DNA of 64,000 nt from Takakia lepidozioides (taxonomy: Eukaryota; Streptophyta; Takakiopsida; Takakiales; Takakiaceae): positions 28,830,001-28,894,000 of the forward strand of contig CM060733.1 of the NCBI GenBank assembly GCA_030704615.1, given 5' to 3'. Below the pieces are notes generated by a model. It worked only from the letters and a program-made list of their open reading frames with translations, ran no database searches and was not told the origin of the DNA. Of this stretch, positions 1 through 11,098 are shown piece by piece (within the stretch, counting starts at the first letter, position 1; each line of letters starts with the position of its first letter). The position numbers and the translations under genes were made by a program.

Positions 1-820
1 AAGTCTTAGGTGGCTTCTCCTCCAACTTCCGTCTGGCCCATGGGGCCAGTCCCGCCACAAAGTTGAAGACCATTTCTGGTTCTGCCATGTCCACGACTTC
101 GAGCAACAGCACATTGAAAGCCTGGACATATCCCCGAATGTCATCCGTTTGCTTCAAATTCCTCATCTTGTCTCGAGTGAGCCAGGACGCGTTGAGGGGC
201 ACAAACTGTCTCTTCATGAGTTCCTTGAACCCACTCCAGTTTAAGGTCTCCAGGTTTGGACCTCGGTCGTGAAGGCGTTTCTACCACCATTGTTGAGCAT
301 AGCCCCTCAAATAGGTGGGAGCCACTTCCACCTGATCCTCGTCATCCAACTTGGCCGCCCGGAAGTATTGCTCTAGCTCCAAGAGCCAGGTGTTGAGTGC
401 CTTCCGATTTTGGACGCACTCAAAGGTGTCGGGTTCCTTAGGCTTCACCTTAAACTTTGCCTTAGTGGAAGTGGCATTAGTGGTCTTTAACACGTCTTCC
501 AACGTCCCACCAAACTGCGCCAACAACCCTTCCCAAAAGGTTGCTGGCATGGGAGGTATCTGTTGGTTTGTCGGAGCTCTCAGGGATTCCTCGGGCTCCG
601 ACTCCTCAGATTCCTCCTGTCCTTGAGCGGCCTCGCTTCCAAAGGCATGCATCGCTTCCTCAAATGGCTGCTTCGGTGACACGTCGCCCCCATCGGGCTC
701 ACCAGGATCATCATCTTTCGGGCCGTTCTGCTTTCGCTTTGGCTTGCCTGTCGTGCGCATACATATCGCTACACAACTACATCGCTGTCCAAAACCACAC
801 AACACATGTGCACACCACAC
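1..820 (-). pseudogene. Ty3/gypsy gag, partial (runs off the left edge)
   Basis: This is the N-terminal part of a retrotransposon capsid polyprotein. An acidic leader (KDDDPGEPDGG, then a run of Glu/Ser) precedes a typical retrotrans_gag core containing LLELEQYF, YLRGYAQQWW and, past one stop, FKELMKRQFVP and DDIRGYVQAFN. The stop is a TAG just after the WW pair (near 280), and the frame stays open from there to the window edge. The most likely start is the ATG at 758-760. The primer binding site and LTR upstream on the same strand (1344-2081) fit a 5' LTR, leader, gag order. Protease and pol would lie left of the window. The family call is confident; the copy is probably dead. Confidence 0.85.
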
Positions 821-1343
821 ACTAGTATACCACTAGTCCACCACTAGTCCAGCCACTAGTCCAACCACTAGGCTACAACAAGTCAGTCACTAGGCTGCCA
901 TTATGCTGCCCACTATGGCAGTCACTAGTCCACACAATAGTTGTAGCACTTGTGGTTTCGAGTGATAAAGAAGAAGAATACAAGCACAAGCTCATGCGAG
1001 CTCACAAAGCTGAAGCATAAACTCATGCATATATAACCTCATCACTCAAATACAAGTCAAGCCAAGTGCACCCCACGCCATGGGGAATCCACACTACGGC
1101 GCCATAGCTAGGCGCGGTGAGGCTCAACTCGAGAAAGATGAGCCTTCCGCGCTTGCCGTGAAGATAACAACTCCAGGGCCTAAATCTGCCTTGACCCCTG
1201 GATTGACACTTGGGCCAATCCCAAATGTCAATATGTAAAAGCTAGCTATTTCCTAGCTAGTTTCACACTAGTGGTAAAATAACTTGACATGCCCGACCCC
1301 ATGATGAGGCCGATCCCAAGGACTATCGCGTACTAAACTCTAA
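821..1343 (-). other. Retrotransposon untranslated leader
   Basis: This stretch lies between the primer binding site and gag and has no gene. It contains many copies of CACTAG/ACTAGT (about 825-945) and a segment around 1060-1230 that resembles the sequence at about 8440-8720, so a related leader exists elsewhere in the window. Confidence 0.6.
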
Positions 1344-1357
1344 GCTCTGATACCAAG
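1344..1357 (-). other. Primer binding site, initiator Met-tRNA type
   Basis: On the minus strand the LTR is followed at once by CTTGGTATCAGAGC, which contains TGGTATCAGAGC, the usual plant primer binding site complementary to the 3' end of initiator methionine tRNA. It fixes the element's orientation and the inner LTR border. Confidence 0.9.
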
Positions 1358-2081
1358 TGTCGTGCACCTCACTTCGGTAAGCTCCCCTTCAAGTCATAGT
1401 TACTCGCTTGATGCGCGCGCCTAACTCCCAAACTGGCCACCGGGCCAACTCGGAGCTTCGGCTACTCACCGGGGCATAACGGTCCCCCTTTACTCCTCCA
1501 CTAGACCCTCTCCCAATTTGAGCCTAGTGGAAATTCCCTTTGGTCGAAGGCAGTCCGGAATAGCTCCCCACACCTTGGTCGCTTTCCGGCTCGCACGCTT
1601 ACTCACTAGTTTTTGGACACCAACGGGCTTGCACCGTTCTCGGGGTTACTACTCCCTATATATACTTTTGTGACTGTCCGCGGGGGTTTCACAAACAACA
1701 CCACCATTTTATGGCGAACCACCACGAAAACCCTCGATTCCCGGTGATGAGTCGCGGTGAGTCTTGGCCCACCCACCACGGTCCCCTTGGACCGTGATGA
1801 GTCCCAAGACTCCCCACGACTCCCACCACAAGGTCTCCGCCCCCATGGTGAGTCCTATGCCACCCCCATTAAGTCCCAATAAGCTACCACCACCCTTTGT
1901 GGAGCCACCCCCACCGCAACCCGGTGTGCGGGGCTCCACCTAGTGAGTGCCTCCGCCTCCTCGAGTGCTTGGGCACTCGAGGTTGCTTCAGCCCCCCATA
2001 CCTATTGCTGCCACCGCCCCCACCACAAGGGCAGCCCCTCTGCGACCCGACCCCCTGCCCTCAAGGCAAAGGGCCGCGACA
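1358..2081 (-). repeat. Ty3/gypsy 5' LTR (724 bp)
   Basis: On the minus strand the repeat begins TGTCGCGGCCC and ends in GACA, so it has TG...CA ends. A full-length copy of 725 bp lies in the opposite orientation at 40917-41641, and the two align along their whole length, including a promoter-like TATATATA about 360 bp from the inner end. The outer end at 2081 abuts the methyltransferase reading frame, so this element inserted into that older one. The other LTR of this copy would lie left of the window. Confidence 0.9.
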
Positions 2082-3303
2082 GCTGTAGTGCCCGTGGAAA
2101 ATCCCATTGCCCGCTCTCGTTCATCTGCATTGGGCTCCACCAATTGTTGTAGCACACTGTCCCAAATCAACCCAGGACCATTGTCTCAAAAAGCATGAGA
2201 CGAGGGAAAGCTCATGAGCGTAGGCAAGGCTGAACGTGGCTGCCCCACTCGATTGACCACCGTGGACGATCATCATGTCGCACTCTTTGTGGTTGCCTCC
2301 CTTGGTCCAAAATGCCCTCAACCGTGAGGTTGGGTGGCCGTTGAATGGAATCATAGGCTCTCTTGAGCAACTCTGGTGGTACAAGATTGGTCCACCATAA
2401 CCTAGGCCTATGTGCCCGTGAACCCACTGCAGCTACATCCAACAATACAGCTGGTCCAATCCATGACCGGATCTAATGCACACTGGTCATAACCCTGGCC
2501 CGAAAATCCCCCATGAGATGAACATTCTCCAGGATGTAAGCTAGAGGTTGCACTTGCCTCACTTGCAAGTCATGCAACACTCTCAACATCTCCCAAAACA
2601 AATGCGATCGTGCATCATGCAAGCCATTCCCATGACCTGCGGAAGAGTGTCATTGGCAAGGCCATCCAGCTATCACCAAGTCAATGGCACCATGCCGGTC
2701 CAAATCATCCGCCCCCAACAAGGTAATGTCTGCTGGCAAGGCCTTTTGGTACCCTTGAATTGTTGAGAGAGGCAACAACTCAGGATACTGATAAGTGAGC
2801 AAGGCAACATGGCGCATGGAAACACGCCGAGCAATCTCACCCTTCTCCACATACAAGTACTTGCGTACTTTGATCCCTGCTTGCAACACTCTCGCAAGCC
2901 CAGTGCTCATGTCTCCAAACATGTCTAGCAAACAAATCCCTGAGTCAGGTGGTTGCCAGGTAATGGGCACTGTGTCCAAAGGAGCTAACTGATGAGGTCC
3001 ATGTGATGTCACTGAACTCCCCTCACTCACCAATGGATAGGCCTCTTGTCATGCTTGGTGCACACACTCGCCTGCTACTCGATGCAAATTCCCAACTGTA
3101 CCCCACAGTGGAATATGAACAGGCACATGAGGAAGCAAATCAGCCTTATATGCCAATTGTTTGTCCTCATCAGGTGGTGGCCTATCATCTGCATGGCTAT
3201 TGCCCTCCAAAAGCTCACCACCCCAAGCCATCACCCCTGAGAATGCAGCCAATGTGGGCATCATGTTCCTATGATCCACCGCTATATTCCTAATAAACCG
3301 CAC
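2082..3303 (-). pseudogene. Retroelement-borne cytosine-5 DNA methyltransferase, DNMT3/DRM-like, decayed
   Basis: The protein would transfer a methyl group from S-adenosylmethionine to C5 of cytosine. C5-methyltransferase landmarks appear in order: an AdoMet motif I-like segment (LLDMFGDMSTGLARVLQAG), an acidic motif II (YLYVEKGEIARR), motif IV with the catalytic Pro-Cys (DLVIAGWPCQ), motif VI (ILENVHLMG) and a motif VIII-like AHRPRLWWTNL. The last resembles the AHRARYFWGNL-type segment of DNMT3 and DRM enzymes. A C-terminal block (NADERERAMGF, read from 2170) is cut by the LTR at 2081. In-frame stops lie at 3049-3051, 2650-2652, 2473-2475 and 2212-2214, and the last part is read in another frame. 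The 3303-2212 part shares its frame with the protease upstream, separated by one TGA (3319-3321). A cellular gene fragment is less likely because of this arrangement. Confidence 0.82.
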
Positions 3304-3318
3304 TGGGAGCAGTGCACA

Positions 3319-4812
3319 TCAGCCATCTCCTGACTGCCACTCCGGCCTGTAGGATGCCGTTTCCTCCCAAAAGTCCAAAGTAAATCCCATGGGGTACAAC
3401 ACAGCCCCACCAACAAGCACATCATAGGACATCGCGTCCGTAACAATGGCTTTAGCTCTCATGACTGAGCCGTCCGTAGGATGATCCGGTTGCAATCGAA
3501 TGAAGAGCTCATGGCGTGTAATCCCTTGCGCCTTCTCTGAGCCACCCAAAGATGTTTGAATTTGGAAAGGGCAAGGCTCCAAATCCGCCTCTGTAAGGCC
3601 CAAGCCTGTAATTGCTGCTCTCCCCAACATCAATGGTTGTGCTCCCGAATCCAACAAGATCCGCAGTGGCCTATACCTCCTCCCGGTTGGGCCACCCAAT
3701 TGAAACACTCCATCCTGATTGTCCACCAGGACTACCCCAAGAGTCACCATACTGCGCTCAATGGCTGGCCTAGCTGGCAACTCCTTCAACCTTGCAGCTG
3801 CCGCTTGCCATGACGCAGTTGTGGCTGACTTCACCCTCGAATCCAAAGCATCCAGAGACTGTACCTTATCTGCTATCTCCGCAGACAGTGCCGATGCATC
3901 ATCACTCTCATAGAGTCTAGCTGCTAGTCTGAACACAGCAGCTGGCCGAATCCCTGGCATTGCAATGGTCATTGCAGAAAACAATGGAGCTTGGCAAACC
4001 GCCGTAGCCACCCCCAACAATGTACTGGCTGCACCTTGCTTTGCAGCACCACCCACTAGTATTTCCCGAGCCACACCAACTCTCCCCAATAGCACTCGTG
4101 GCTCTACCTCTGACACACTTGGGCGAACGGGTGCCATCGATGGCATAGTTGGCATTGTCTCAGCCAATGTGAAAGAATGTGGAAGCCTTGTCTGTCGACT
4201 TGCTTCCCCCCTTTGTGGGTCAAAACCCACATCCGCTCTTCTTGGCTCAGGAGCACGCGTTGTTGCTCGAGTAACAGCAGCAGCAGAGTCTAATACATGC
4301 AATGGCCCTGCAAGTGCGGCTCCACATATAAAGCCCATACCAATCTGGTCTTCCCTAGGCATATGAGGTTGTGCAGGTGGGGCTTGAACCTCAGGCCTTG
4401 GAGCTAGCGCAACATGAGTAGTGGCCATGGTAGCAAGACGTTGCTCTAGCTGGGCAAGCCTATCCACCATGTCTTGGTCATGACCTTGCCCTTGACCTTG
4501 TGCTCCTTGGTTTTGGTTACGACCTCCACCGCGACTTCTGCCTCCTCTACCTCTCTGGACTACATTGCCTCGTCCCCGGCCACCATTGTTCCCTTGGAAC
4601 TGGCCTGGCCGTAGCTCAGGATGCAAGTCATAACAATGGGCCTCTTCATGCCCATACTTGCCACAATGCCCATATTGTAGTTGTGTAGGCTGTGCCTGTG
4701 CCGGCTCTTTGCCTCTCTTCGGGCAATCTCTGTTAATATGGGGTCCTCCACAATCCCAACATGTCACATCCGACTGTTGTTGGCCTGAGAATGAAGGAAG
4801 TGACCTCTGCAA
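3319..4812 (-). pseudogene. Ty3/gypsy nucleocapsid zinc knuckle and aspartic protease
   Basis: This 497-codon open frame is the 3' part of gag plus protease. Near its N-terminus is a CCHC knuckle (CWDCGGPHINRDC). A second follows, in which the expected first Cys is Tyr (YGHCGKYGHEEAHC). After a Gly/Arg/Gln-rich linker and a long variable region comes a retropepsin-like domain with LLDSGAQPLMLG, the catalytic DSGA, and DVLVGGAVLYPMGFTLDFW near the end. The frame is the same as that of the methyltransferase below it, with a single TGA between. No RT, RNase H or integrase is present on this side of the LTR insertion. It overlaps the gag frame at 4764-4812, so an indel separates the two. Confidence 0.85.
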
Positions 4813-5821
4813 TTGAGATCATCTCTTTCCCTGGGCTTCGCCTGAGCCCCCTTGTTGCCTTGAACACATTCGGGTAGTGGTTGTTGTTGACTAGGAGCCC
4901 CACTTCGTTGTGTCTCCTTACCAAACCCCACCATGACCACTCGCTCCTCCACCATATTGAGCTCTATCCGCTCTACCAGCAAAAACATGTTTGCTAAGGT
5001 GGGCTGGTCCACTTGTAGAAGAGTTGCATCCCGCACCCTTCTCCTCAGCTCCTTGTCCAATATCCCATACCAAAATTGGATTGCTTGAGCTTCCGTAACT
5101 CCTTGGGTTACATTTATCAATCGCCTCATGCGCGTGTAAGCCTCCCTCAAACTCTCAGTAGGCTTGCGTTGGAACTCTTGCAAGCTCCGCAATTTATCCG
5201 TCCTTATCCCCTGGTAGTTTCTCCTCAACTCCTCGAAGAACTCCACAACTGGGTTAAAGGTAGGCACGGGTATTGGTGCTGCAGCAAGAGCTTGAGTGGA
5301 TTTCCCAGCTCCATCTTTACTTGTCTCACTACTAGTGCTCGCAGTTGGGGATGCTGGTGTTGTTGTTGGTGTCGCCGCTGCCCTTGTGCCTCTAGTGATG
5401 GAGACATAGTCAGATGACCAATATTGTCGACACTCCTCAATCTCCACCTCATTTCCCCGCCTAAACTCATGATAGTCATCCATAGGCGGCCCCTCAGCCC
5501 CTTCCACGCCATAAAAGGCGTAAACAGTTGTGGATTGCGCATCTGCTACAAATCACACCAACTATCAAACTCCTGTATGAAATCATCAAGCTCGATGGTG
5601 TCGACGTGGCCCCTTAGTAGCTCAATACATTTCCTCCATCGTATCCACAACAATGGCACAGAAATGGCTTGCACCCTCGGCGAGAATCCTCCTAACTCTG
5701 AGTCTGAACCTTCCTCAGAAGACACTGAAGGTGAAGGTGGCCTAAACCACACACCTTGTCTTGTATACCCACTAGTATCGCTGGTGCTCGTACCGGCACT
5801 CTCCTCAGTAACTGGTGGCAC
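4764..5821 (-). pseudogene. Ty3/gypsy gag N-terminal and capsid region of the methyltransferase element
   Basis: Capsid signatures include FFEELRRNYQGI, LQEFQRKPTESLREAYTRMRRL and AIQFWYGILDKELRRRVRDA, which match the retrotrans_gag pattern. The N-terminal part (5821-5460) is read in one frame with a TAG at about 5543-5545. Near 5500 the reading shifts to the frame used by 5507-4764, and near 4800 it shifts again into the zinc-knuckle frame. It is therefore a two-frameshift, one-stop version of a single polyprotein. The segment starting at 5821 (PVTEESAGTSTSDTSG) is a plausible N-terminus. No LTR or primer site for this element was found upstream. Confidence 0.8.
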
Positions 5822-8440
5822 CTCCGTGATGAAAACTCACACTCAAACCGGTTGTCAACCTGTCTCTAATCCCCACTTTCTACAAGGTAACCGGGTAGAG
5901 AACCTGTTGCGGCTACTAGTTCAAGCAGAAATATTTTTCTAACGTAGACCTGTATTTGCACCTACATCCACCGCAAGCACTCTTATGGTCTGCTGGTCAT
6001 CAACCTAGCCTCACCATAAGAGAACAATGATGGTCTGACTGGTCATCGCCCCAGCCTCACCATCGACAGCACACTCTAGGATTGACCGGTGATCAAATCC
6101 GGACCAACCTCTTATGAAAACAAGCGCCCACACAAAACTAATATGGCGCACAGTCAAGCATGCAGGTGTGGAGGGGATCCAAGCACAAGAAATCAAAATA
6201 GTAACTCCTCCATACCAAAAACACTCCACAGTGTCGCTCCTTCAAGACACCCCAACCCAAACCCGGACTGACTCTTGCCTCCACCTACGGAAAGGTTTTG
6301 GCCTACAGAGAGGGTGGAAGACTACAAGGAAGAGAGACTAAAGCAATTCATATCACAACATGCTCTCATCCCACTACCCTATCTCCACACTCTCTTGCTT
6401 AAGCAATAGACAAGATCTTTCAAGGATCTCTCAAATAACTCTCTAAGAGCCCATCTTCTCTCAAACAATCTCACTAAGACTCCCAAAGCTTGGACAATGG
6501 TACTCCAAACAGTACACCAAGGCCCCAAGAGCCTGCCAAATCTTGGCCCTCAAGAACCCCAAATAGTCCTTCAACAAGTCGCCAAAGGCTCCTCAAGCTC
6601 GCCAAATATCAGCCTCCAAGGACCCCAAACAGCCCTCCAAACAACCCTCCAAAGGTTCCAAAAACTTGCCAAATATTGGCCTTCAAAGACCCCAAATGGT
6701 CCTCCACATAGCCTTCCAAATGCTCCAAAAACTTGCCAAAACTTGGCCTTCACGGACCGCAAATAGGCCTCCAAATAGTCATCCAAATACCTCTTCAAGA
6801 GCTCTTCAAAGTGCCTTACAAAAGCTCCTCAGAGTGTCTTCCAAAAGCTCCCCAAGGACCCCAAAGATCCCCCAAACAATCCTCCAAAAGGCCCTTGAAA
6901 ATCCTCCAAAAGCCCTATATTGTCTTTATATGTCACTATGTTCCAACCTATAGTGACCGTTCCCACACGTTGGTGACTGTTCTCATGCACCTAAGGTTTC
7001 ATGTGCATCTCATGCTAGGGTTTGTGCATTCCAAGCTAGGGTTTGGGCTTCCTTGAGCTTCATGCTTGCTCTCCTCAAGCATCCATGACTTCTATGAGAT
7101 ACCAAGGCCAACTACCTTGATCTTCTTCACCTCAAGCCACAACCAAGCTTGATTCCATCTCACCTAGCAATGCATTTGCCACACAACAAGCTTCACTTCT
7201 CTTTGGAGCTCAAGAATCAAGCTTTTTACATCATTTGACAAGCAACCAAGTCTTGCACTCATTCAGGTGCTCTCATTTGGCCATCCACACACATGCTCCA
7301 TTCTTGGCTTCTATGTGTTGCTTCTCCAAACATCAATACATCTCCATCTCATCAAAGAGGAAGATTCAAGTCCCTTCACTTACTAGCTCAAAAGTCGTGC
7401 TATCCTCAAGCTTAAGGTTGAAACCCCAACTCAAACATGTGCTCTACAAGTGCTTTTCCTTCACCTAAGTGGAAACCAACCCTTTTCCTTTCTTCTTGCA
7501 CTCCAAGGCTTGAAAATAGAAGCCTCAATGGGCTGAAAACATGCTCCACATAAGCATCACTTCATACACAAAAGAATGACTTGTTCCCTTCACCTTCTAG
7601 CTCTCCTTAAGCTTGAAGTTGGAAGCCGCACTTGGAAAGCATGCTCCATACATGCGCCACTTGCTTGGTCAACCACTTGCTTCACCAAGAGCAATCCAAG
7701 AACTCATAGACTAGCAAAAGCACTCCCTTCTAGCGCCTTAGCTTGCTTGTTTGTCAACCAAATGAAACCCCACTTGGCTTCATTTCACCATGGATAAAAC
7801 AACCACTTCTTAGCTTCTCTTGAGCTACCCAATGCTCCTCAAGCTATCCTTATTGTACTCCTTCTATGGTGTTTCTAACCCAAGCATGTGTCGCTCTTTG
7901 GCTTCTCTTTCACACCATGAACAACTAAAGCTTGCTCTTGAAACCCTAGTGTCTATCTTCTCCACATATAAGACGCTTATCTTGTGATACAAGAGCTCTT
8001 TTCCAAGCTCTCAAACCCTTGGTGCACAATAATGCTTCTACAAACCCTCAATGCATTCTTTTCACCATAGAAGCCACTTCCTTGGCAAATTGTTGTCACA
8101 ACACTTGAAATATAAGAGATGACGCTCTTTCTTCTCAAACTTTCAAACCTTTGCTTCCACACACACAAGACTTTCTCCCTGCAATACTTGCAAAGTCTTG
8201 TAACTCAAGAGCTCTCTCCTTGAGCTCTCCACCTCCTTGATGCAATGCAAACATACTCTTTATTGCAACACCTTGTAAGCCTTGTGAGATACTTGAGCTT
8301 TCCCTAGCTCTCTCACTCCTTGGTGTACACCAACACAAGTGCAAAACTATCCTTACATTCCGCACTCACAAGCATAAGGTCATCTTCTTCTAGTGATAAT
8401 GAAAGTGAACATAATGGAAACCCTTTACTCATTAATCCAC
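5822..8440. other. Repeat-rich non-genic DNA
   Basis: No convincing coding sequence is present on either strand. The plus strand is strongly A/C-rich with recurrent CTCCAAA, CTTGGCTTC and AGCTTG words, typical of old LTR or leader sequence. The only internal structure recognised is the tandem repeat at 6515-6790. Confidence 0.5.
6515..6790. repeat. Degenerate tandem repeat, period about 67-69 bp
   Basis: About four units can be lined up on GCCAAA-xx-TTGGCC followed by ACCCCAAA and CCTCCAAA. They start near 6536, 6601, 6668 and 6735. The units differ at many positions, so the array is old. Confidence 0.6.
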
Positions 8441-8730
8441 TCAATCACATAAAGTAAGTCAAACCAAGGGCACCCTTGCTAAGGGAATCCACCCTACAAA
8501 GCACTCACCACACTCCCTCTCAATACCTAGAGCTATGGAGGTGAGAGAGGCTCATGGAGGCTCAACTACAAGAAGATGAGCCTCCTCCATCCTCACAAGG
8601 GGAAAAGCTACCCCCATGTCCCAAGTGAGGCTCGACACCTCACTTGGCATGTGAGACCAAATGAAGTCCCAACACACAAAATATAAATATAAATATCTAA
8701 AATGTCATAGTTAACTAGAAGTAGGTAATT
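8441..8730. repeat. Segment related to the gypsy leader at 1060-1230
   Basis: Shared blocks in the same order include GGGAATCCAC, GAGGCTCAACT, AAGATGAGCCT and AAGCTA, matching the untranslated leader of the left-edge gypsy element. This suggests a relic of a related retroelement. No primer site or LTR border was found beside it. Confidence 0.5.
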
Positions 8731-8739
8731 CTAGATAAC

Positions 8740-10075
8740 CATGACAGTGCTAATTTCAAAAAATTCCAAGAAGGACTCAAAATCCTCCCCTATGTTGTAC
8801 TCAGGGTATTGCTGCTTATGCATTCGCTCTCCATGATCAGATTTTTGTGGAGTAGTGTCCGGAGCCTCAGATTGTTTCAACAACATCTTCAAAAGGGGGG
8901 GGCAAATTTGAAATAACCCCCATGGCTTCACACAGCTCGTCCAAATCAAATGAGGGCTGAGGCACAGTCGCCGGGGCTTTGTGATCTCCGGACGACTCTC
9001 CCCTTTCCATATTATTCTTTTCATTAGTTGTTGTCTCTTCCTTCTCCTCCGCTGCACGTTTTTCCAACTCACTCAGTCCCATTCTTTCTTCTGGTTCCCT
9101 TTCTAGCATAGATCTTGTAAATACAGGCATGATAAGAGAATGATATGGCTACCTGTCCGAAGGAGCACTAAGCTGCAAGTCCCACCCAGACACACAGTGG
9201 GAGGTGATGAAGTGGTGCTTGTGCAGCAGGTACACTCCTTCGCCCAAGAATGCCCACAGCTCTTCTTCTCCCTTGAGCCAAAAAGCCACGCGCACAATGC
9301 TGCGCACCACCTTCTCTTTCACCAACAGCGTGTGTGCAGGATAGGTTCGAGCTTCCTCGGCCTTGTAGAGACCTACCGTTTCACGCCGAAAACACACCCC
9401 CGGAAATATCAACACATCACTAGGACAAAAAGGAAATTCAGAGTCAGGGATACCCGTGATGAGCTCTTCCCAAGTGGGATCCCGGGTCAGGCTGGCGGAA
9501 CTCGAGGTCTTAAATTAGCAAGCAGGATAGATGTTCCTCCCTTAACCAGTTCCCACAAGCATAGAGGGCTCGGCTTGTCAGGAGGTAGGAAGCTCTCAAG
9601 CTCCATACCCAATTCTCGACTCACAGAGAATTGTGGGATGTCCAAGACAGCCCAGCTAAGCTTCTCACCAGCCTCCAACTGTTCCTTGGCATTAGCAAGG
9701 GGGATTTGTAGAGTGACTTCCCTGGAGTGAAGTTTGAGGAGCAGGCGCGCAGCATAGGCCCCCTGAAGCGATTCGTGAATGCGCCTGCTCTGCTCCCGCT
9801 GCTATGCTTTGGTGCGTATGGGCTTGCAGGCTTCCTTGCGCACAGTTTCCTCAAATGTTTTGGCCCAGAACTCCGAGGGCGTGTCCAACGGGAGCTCAGG
9901 GCGCGGAAGAGGTTCTCCTTCCGGGTAATCAACAAAAACCAACTGCTCAGGCAACAGGTTGCACGCAAGCTCGCAAATGTAGCGAGATTCCAACGCCAGA
10001 GTCTGCTTCAAGCGCGGGATCTCAACTTGATCAAGTTAAAACCAACCACGTTCAGAACTGGAAGCCATCGCGCTT
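8740..10075 (-). pseudogene. Unrecognised decayed reading frame (two or three blocks)
   Basis: The minus strand reads as protein from an ATG near 10073 (MASSSERGWF). It continues through LESRYICELACNLLPEQ and TPSEFWAKTFEETVRKEACK, and after a TAG at about 9799 through LQGAYAARLLLKLHSREV to LLANLRPRVPPA near 9487. After a frame change, possibly an intron with acceptor TTTTTGTCCTAG near 9425, it resumes with FRRETVGLYKAEEARTYPAH and FWLKGEEELWAFLGEGVYLL. A TAG at 9149-9151 follows, then a Glu-rich tail with MPVFTRSM. The stops sit where Gln codons would fit. I do not recognise the family. The MPVFTRSM segment resembles starts of some retroelement gag proteins, so a transposon origin is possible. 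Confidence 0.45.
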
Positions 10076-10323
10076 GTTTGCCGAACTCTCAAAACACAAG
10101 AAAACATGAGCAGACAAACTCCCTCTCTCTCTCTCTGCGTACGAGACAACAGCCGCCATTTTGCCACCCCTCTCCCCTGCAATCATGCAAAATCCCCGCA
10201 CCCAATTTACTGTTCTCAGGTGCTCCGTACTCACTAAATCCTCTGTCAACGACTTTAGTTACCCCGCATCTCCACCATGATTCCGGCGCTATGGGTTTGT
10301 TCCCCTTCCTCTACCGGACTTGA

Positions 10324-10982
10324 CCCTATCTGGGGAATGTAGTCAGTAGAAGGGCCTGGCAGAGAAGACGGAATCTTTCCAAGAGGACGTCACACACCCA
10401 AACCTCCAACACTTTCATCCAACCACTTAGGCACATCGTTACGCCCAACGTACGCTTGCGTAAGACTCAAAAGCCACCACCCTCACTGCCACGGCAATGA
10501 GGCTTAAATAGCATTAGGTCATAATCTAATCTTAGTGGCATGTGGCACTTACACATAGGTCCACCAGATGTCCTTTCAGCATAGCCATAGAAAGAAGCCA
10601 GATCACCTAGTCCCATCCTAATCTGATCCTAAAACTAGCTGTTAGAATAAGACAGCCCTTAATAAAGCCATCGGCTGTTGCCAGCTCATCCTCATAGGCC
10701 AGGTGTAAGTCCATCCAGCTTTCATCCGGGCTTCGTCCATCCCTTAAATCATCCGGAGCGCATCCCTCCTCCATCCATCCATGTCCGCGGAAAGCTCATA
10801 GAGCTTACGGGACAAAATGGAAGAAAACATGAGAGAGTAAGGTGAGAAGGACTCCCAGCTCCACATCCTCATTCACCTTAATAAAATACCCCACTAAAAA
10901 TTAAAAATTAAAGAATGACGTAAAACGGCACGTGTCGGTGATCGGGGCCAACCCGGGTTACATTAGGGCATGGTCAAGCTCT
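10324..10982. other. Intergenic region upstream of SmB
   Basis: No gene is seen. A CACGTG core (G-box-like) occurs near 10930 and may belong to the SmB promoter. Confidence 0.4.
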
Positions 10983-11001
10983 GGGTTAGGGTTAGGGTTA
11001 T
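10983..11001 (+). promoter_or_regulatory. Telo-box-like promoter element
   Basis: GGGTTAGGGTTAGGGTTAT lies about 100 bp upstream of the SmB start codon. AAACCCTA/TTAGGG telo-boxes near the transcription start are a known feature of plant ribosomal-protein and RNA-processing genes. It is too short to be a telomere tract. Confidence 0.6.
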
Positions 11002-11098
11002 GGAACCTCGCAGGTGGGTTGGTGTGTTGTCTCGCTGCTCTCTTCTTCCTCTGTCTCGGGCGCTCGATCTTGTCTCTGGGAAAGAAAGGTGAGCCAAG

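Noticed and set aside
9140-10323. Long plus-strand open frames (9140-9730, 9727-10323)
   Set aside because: They mirror the minus-strand frame, which has the more protein-like text; no domain on the plus strand.
10983-11001. Internal telomere repeat (TTAGGG-like)
   Set aside because: There are only about two and a half units, about 100 bp upstream of SmB; a promoter telo-box is the simpler reading.
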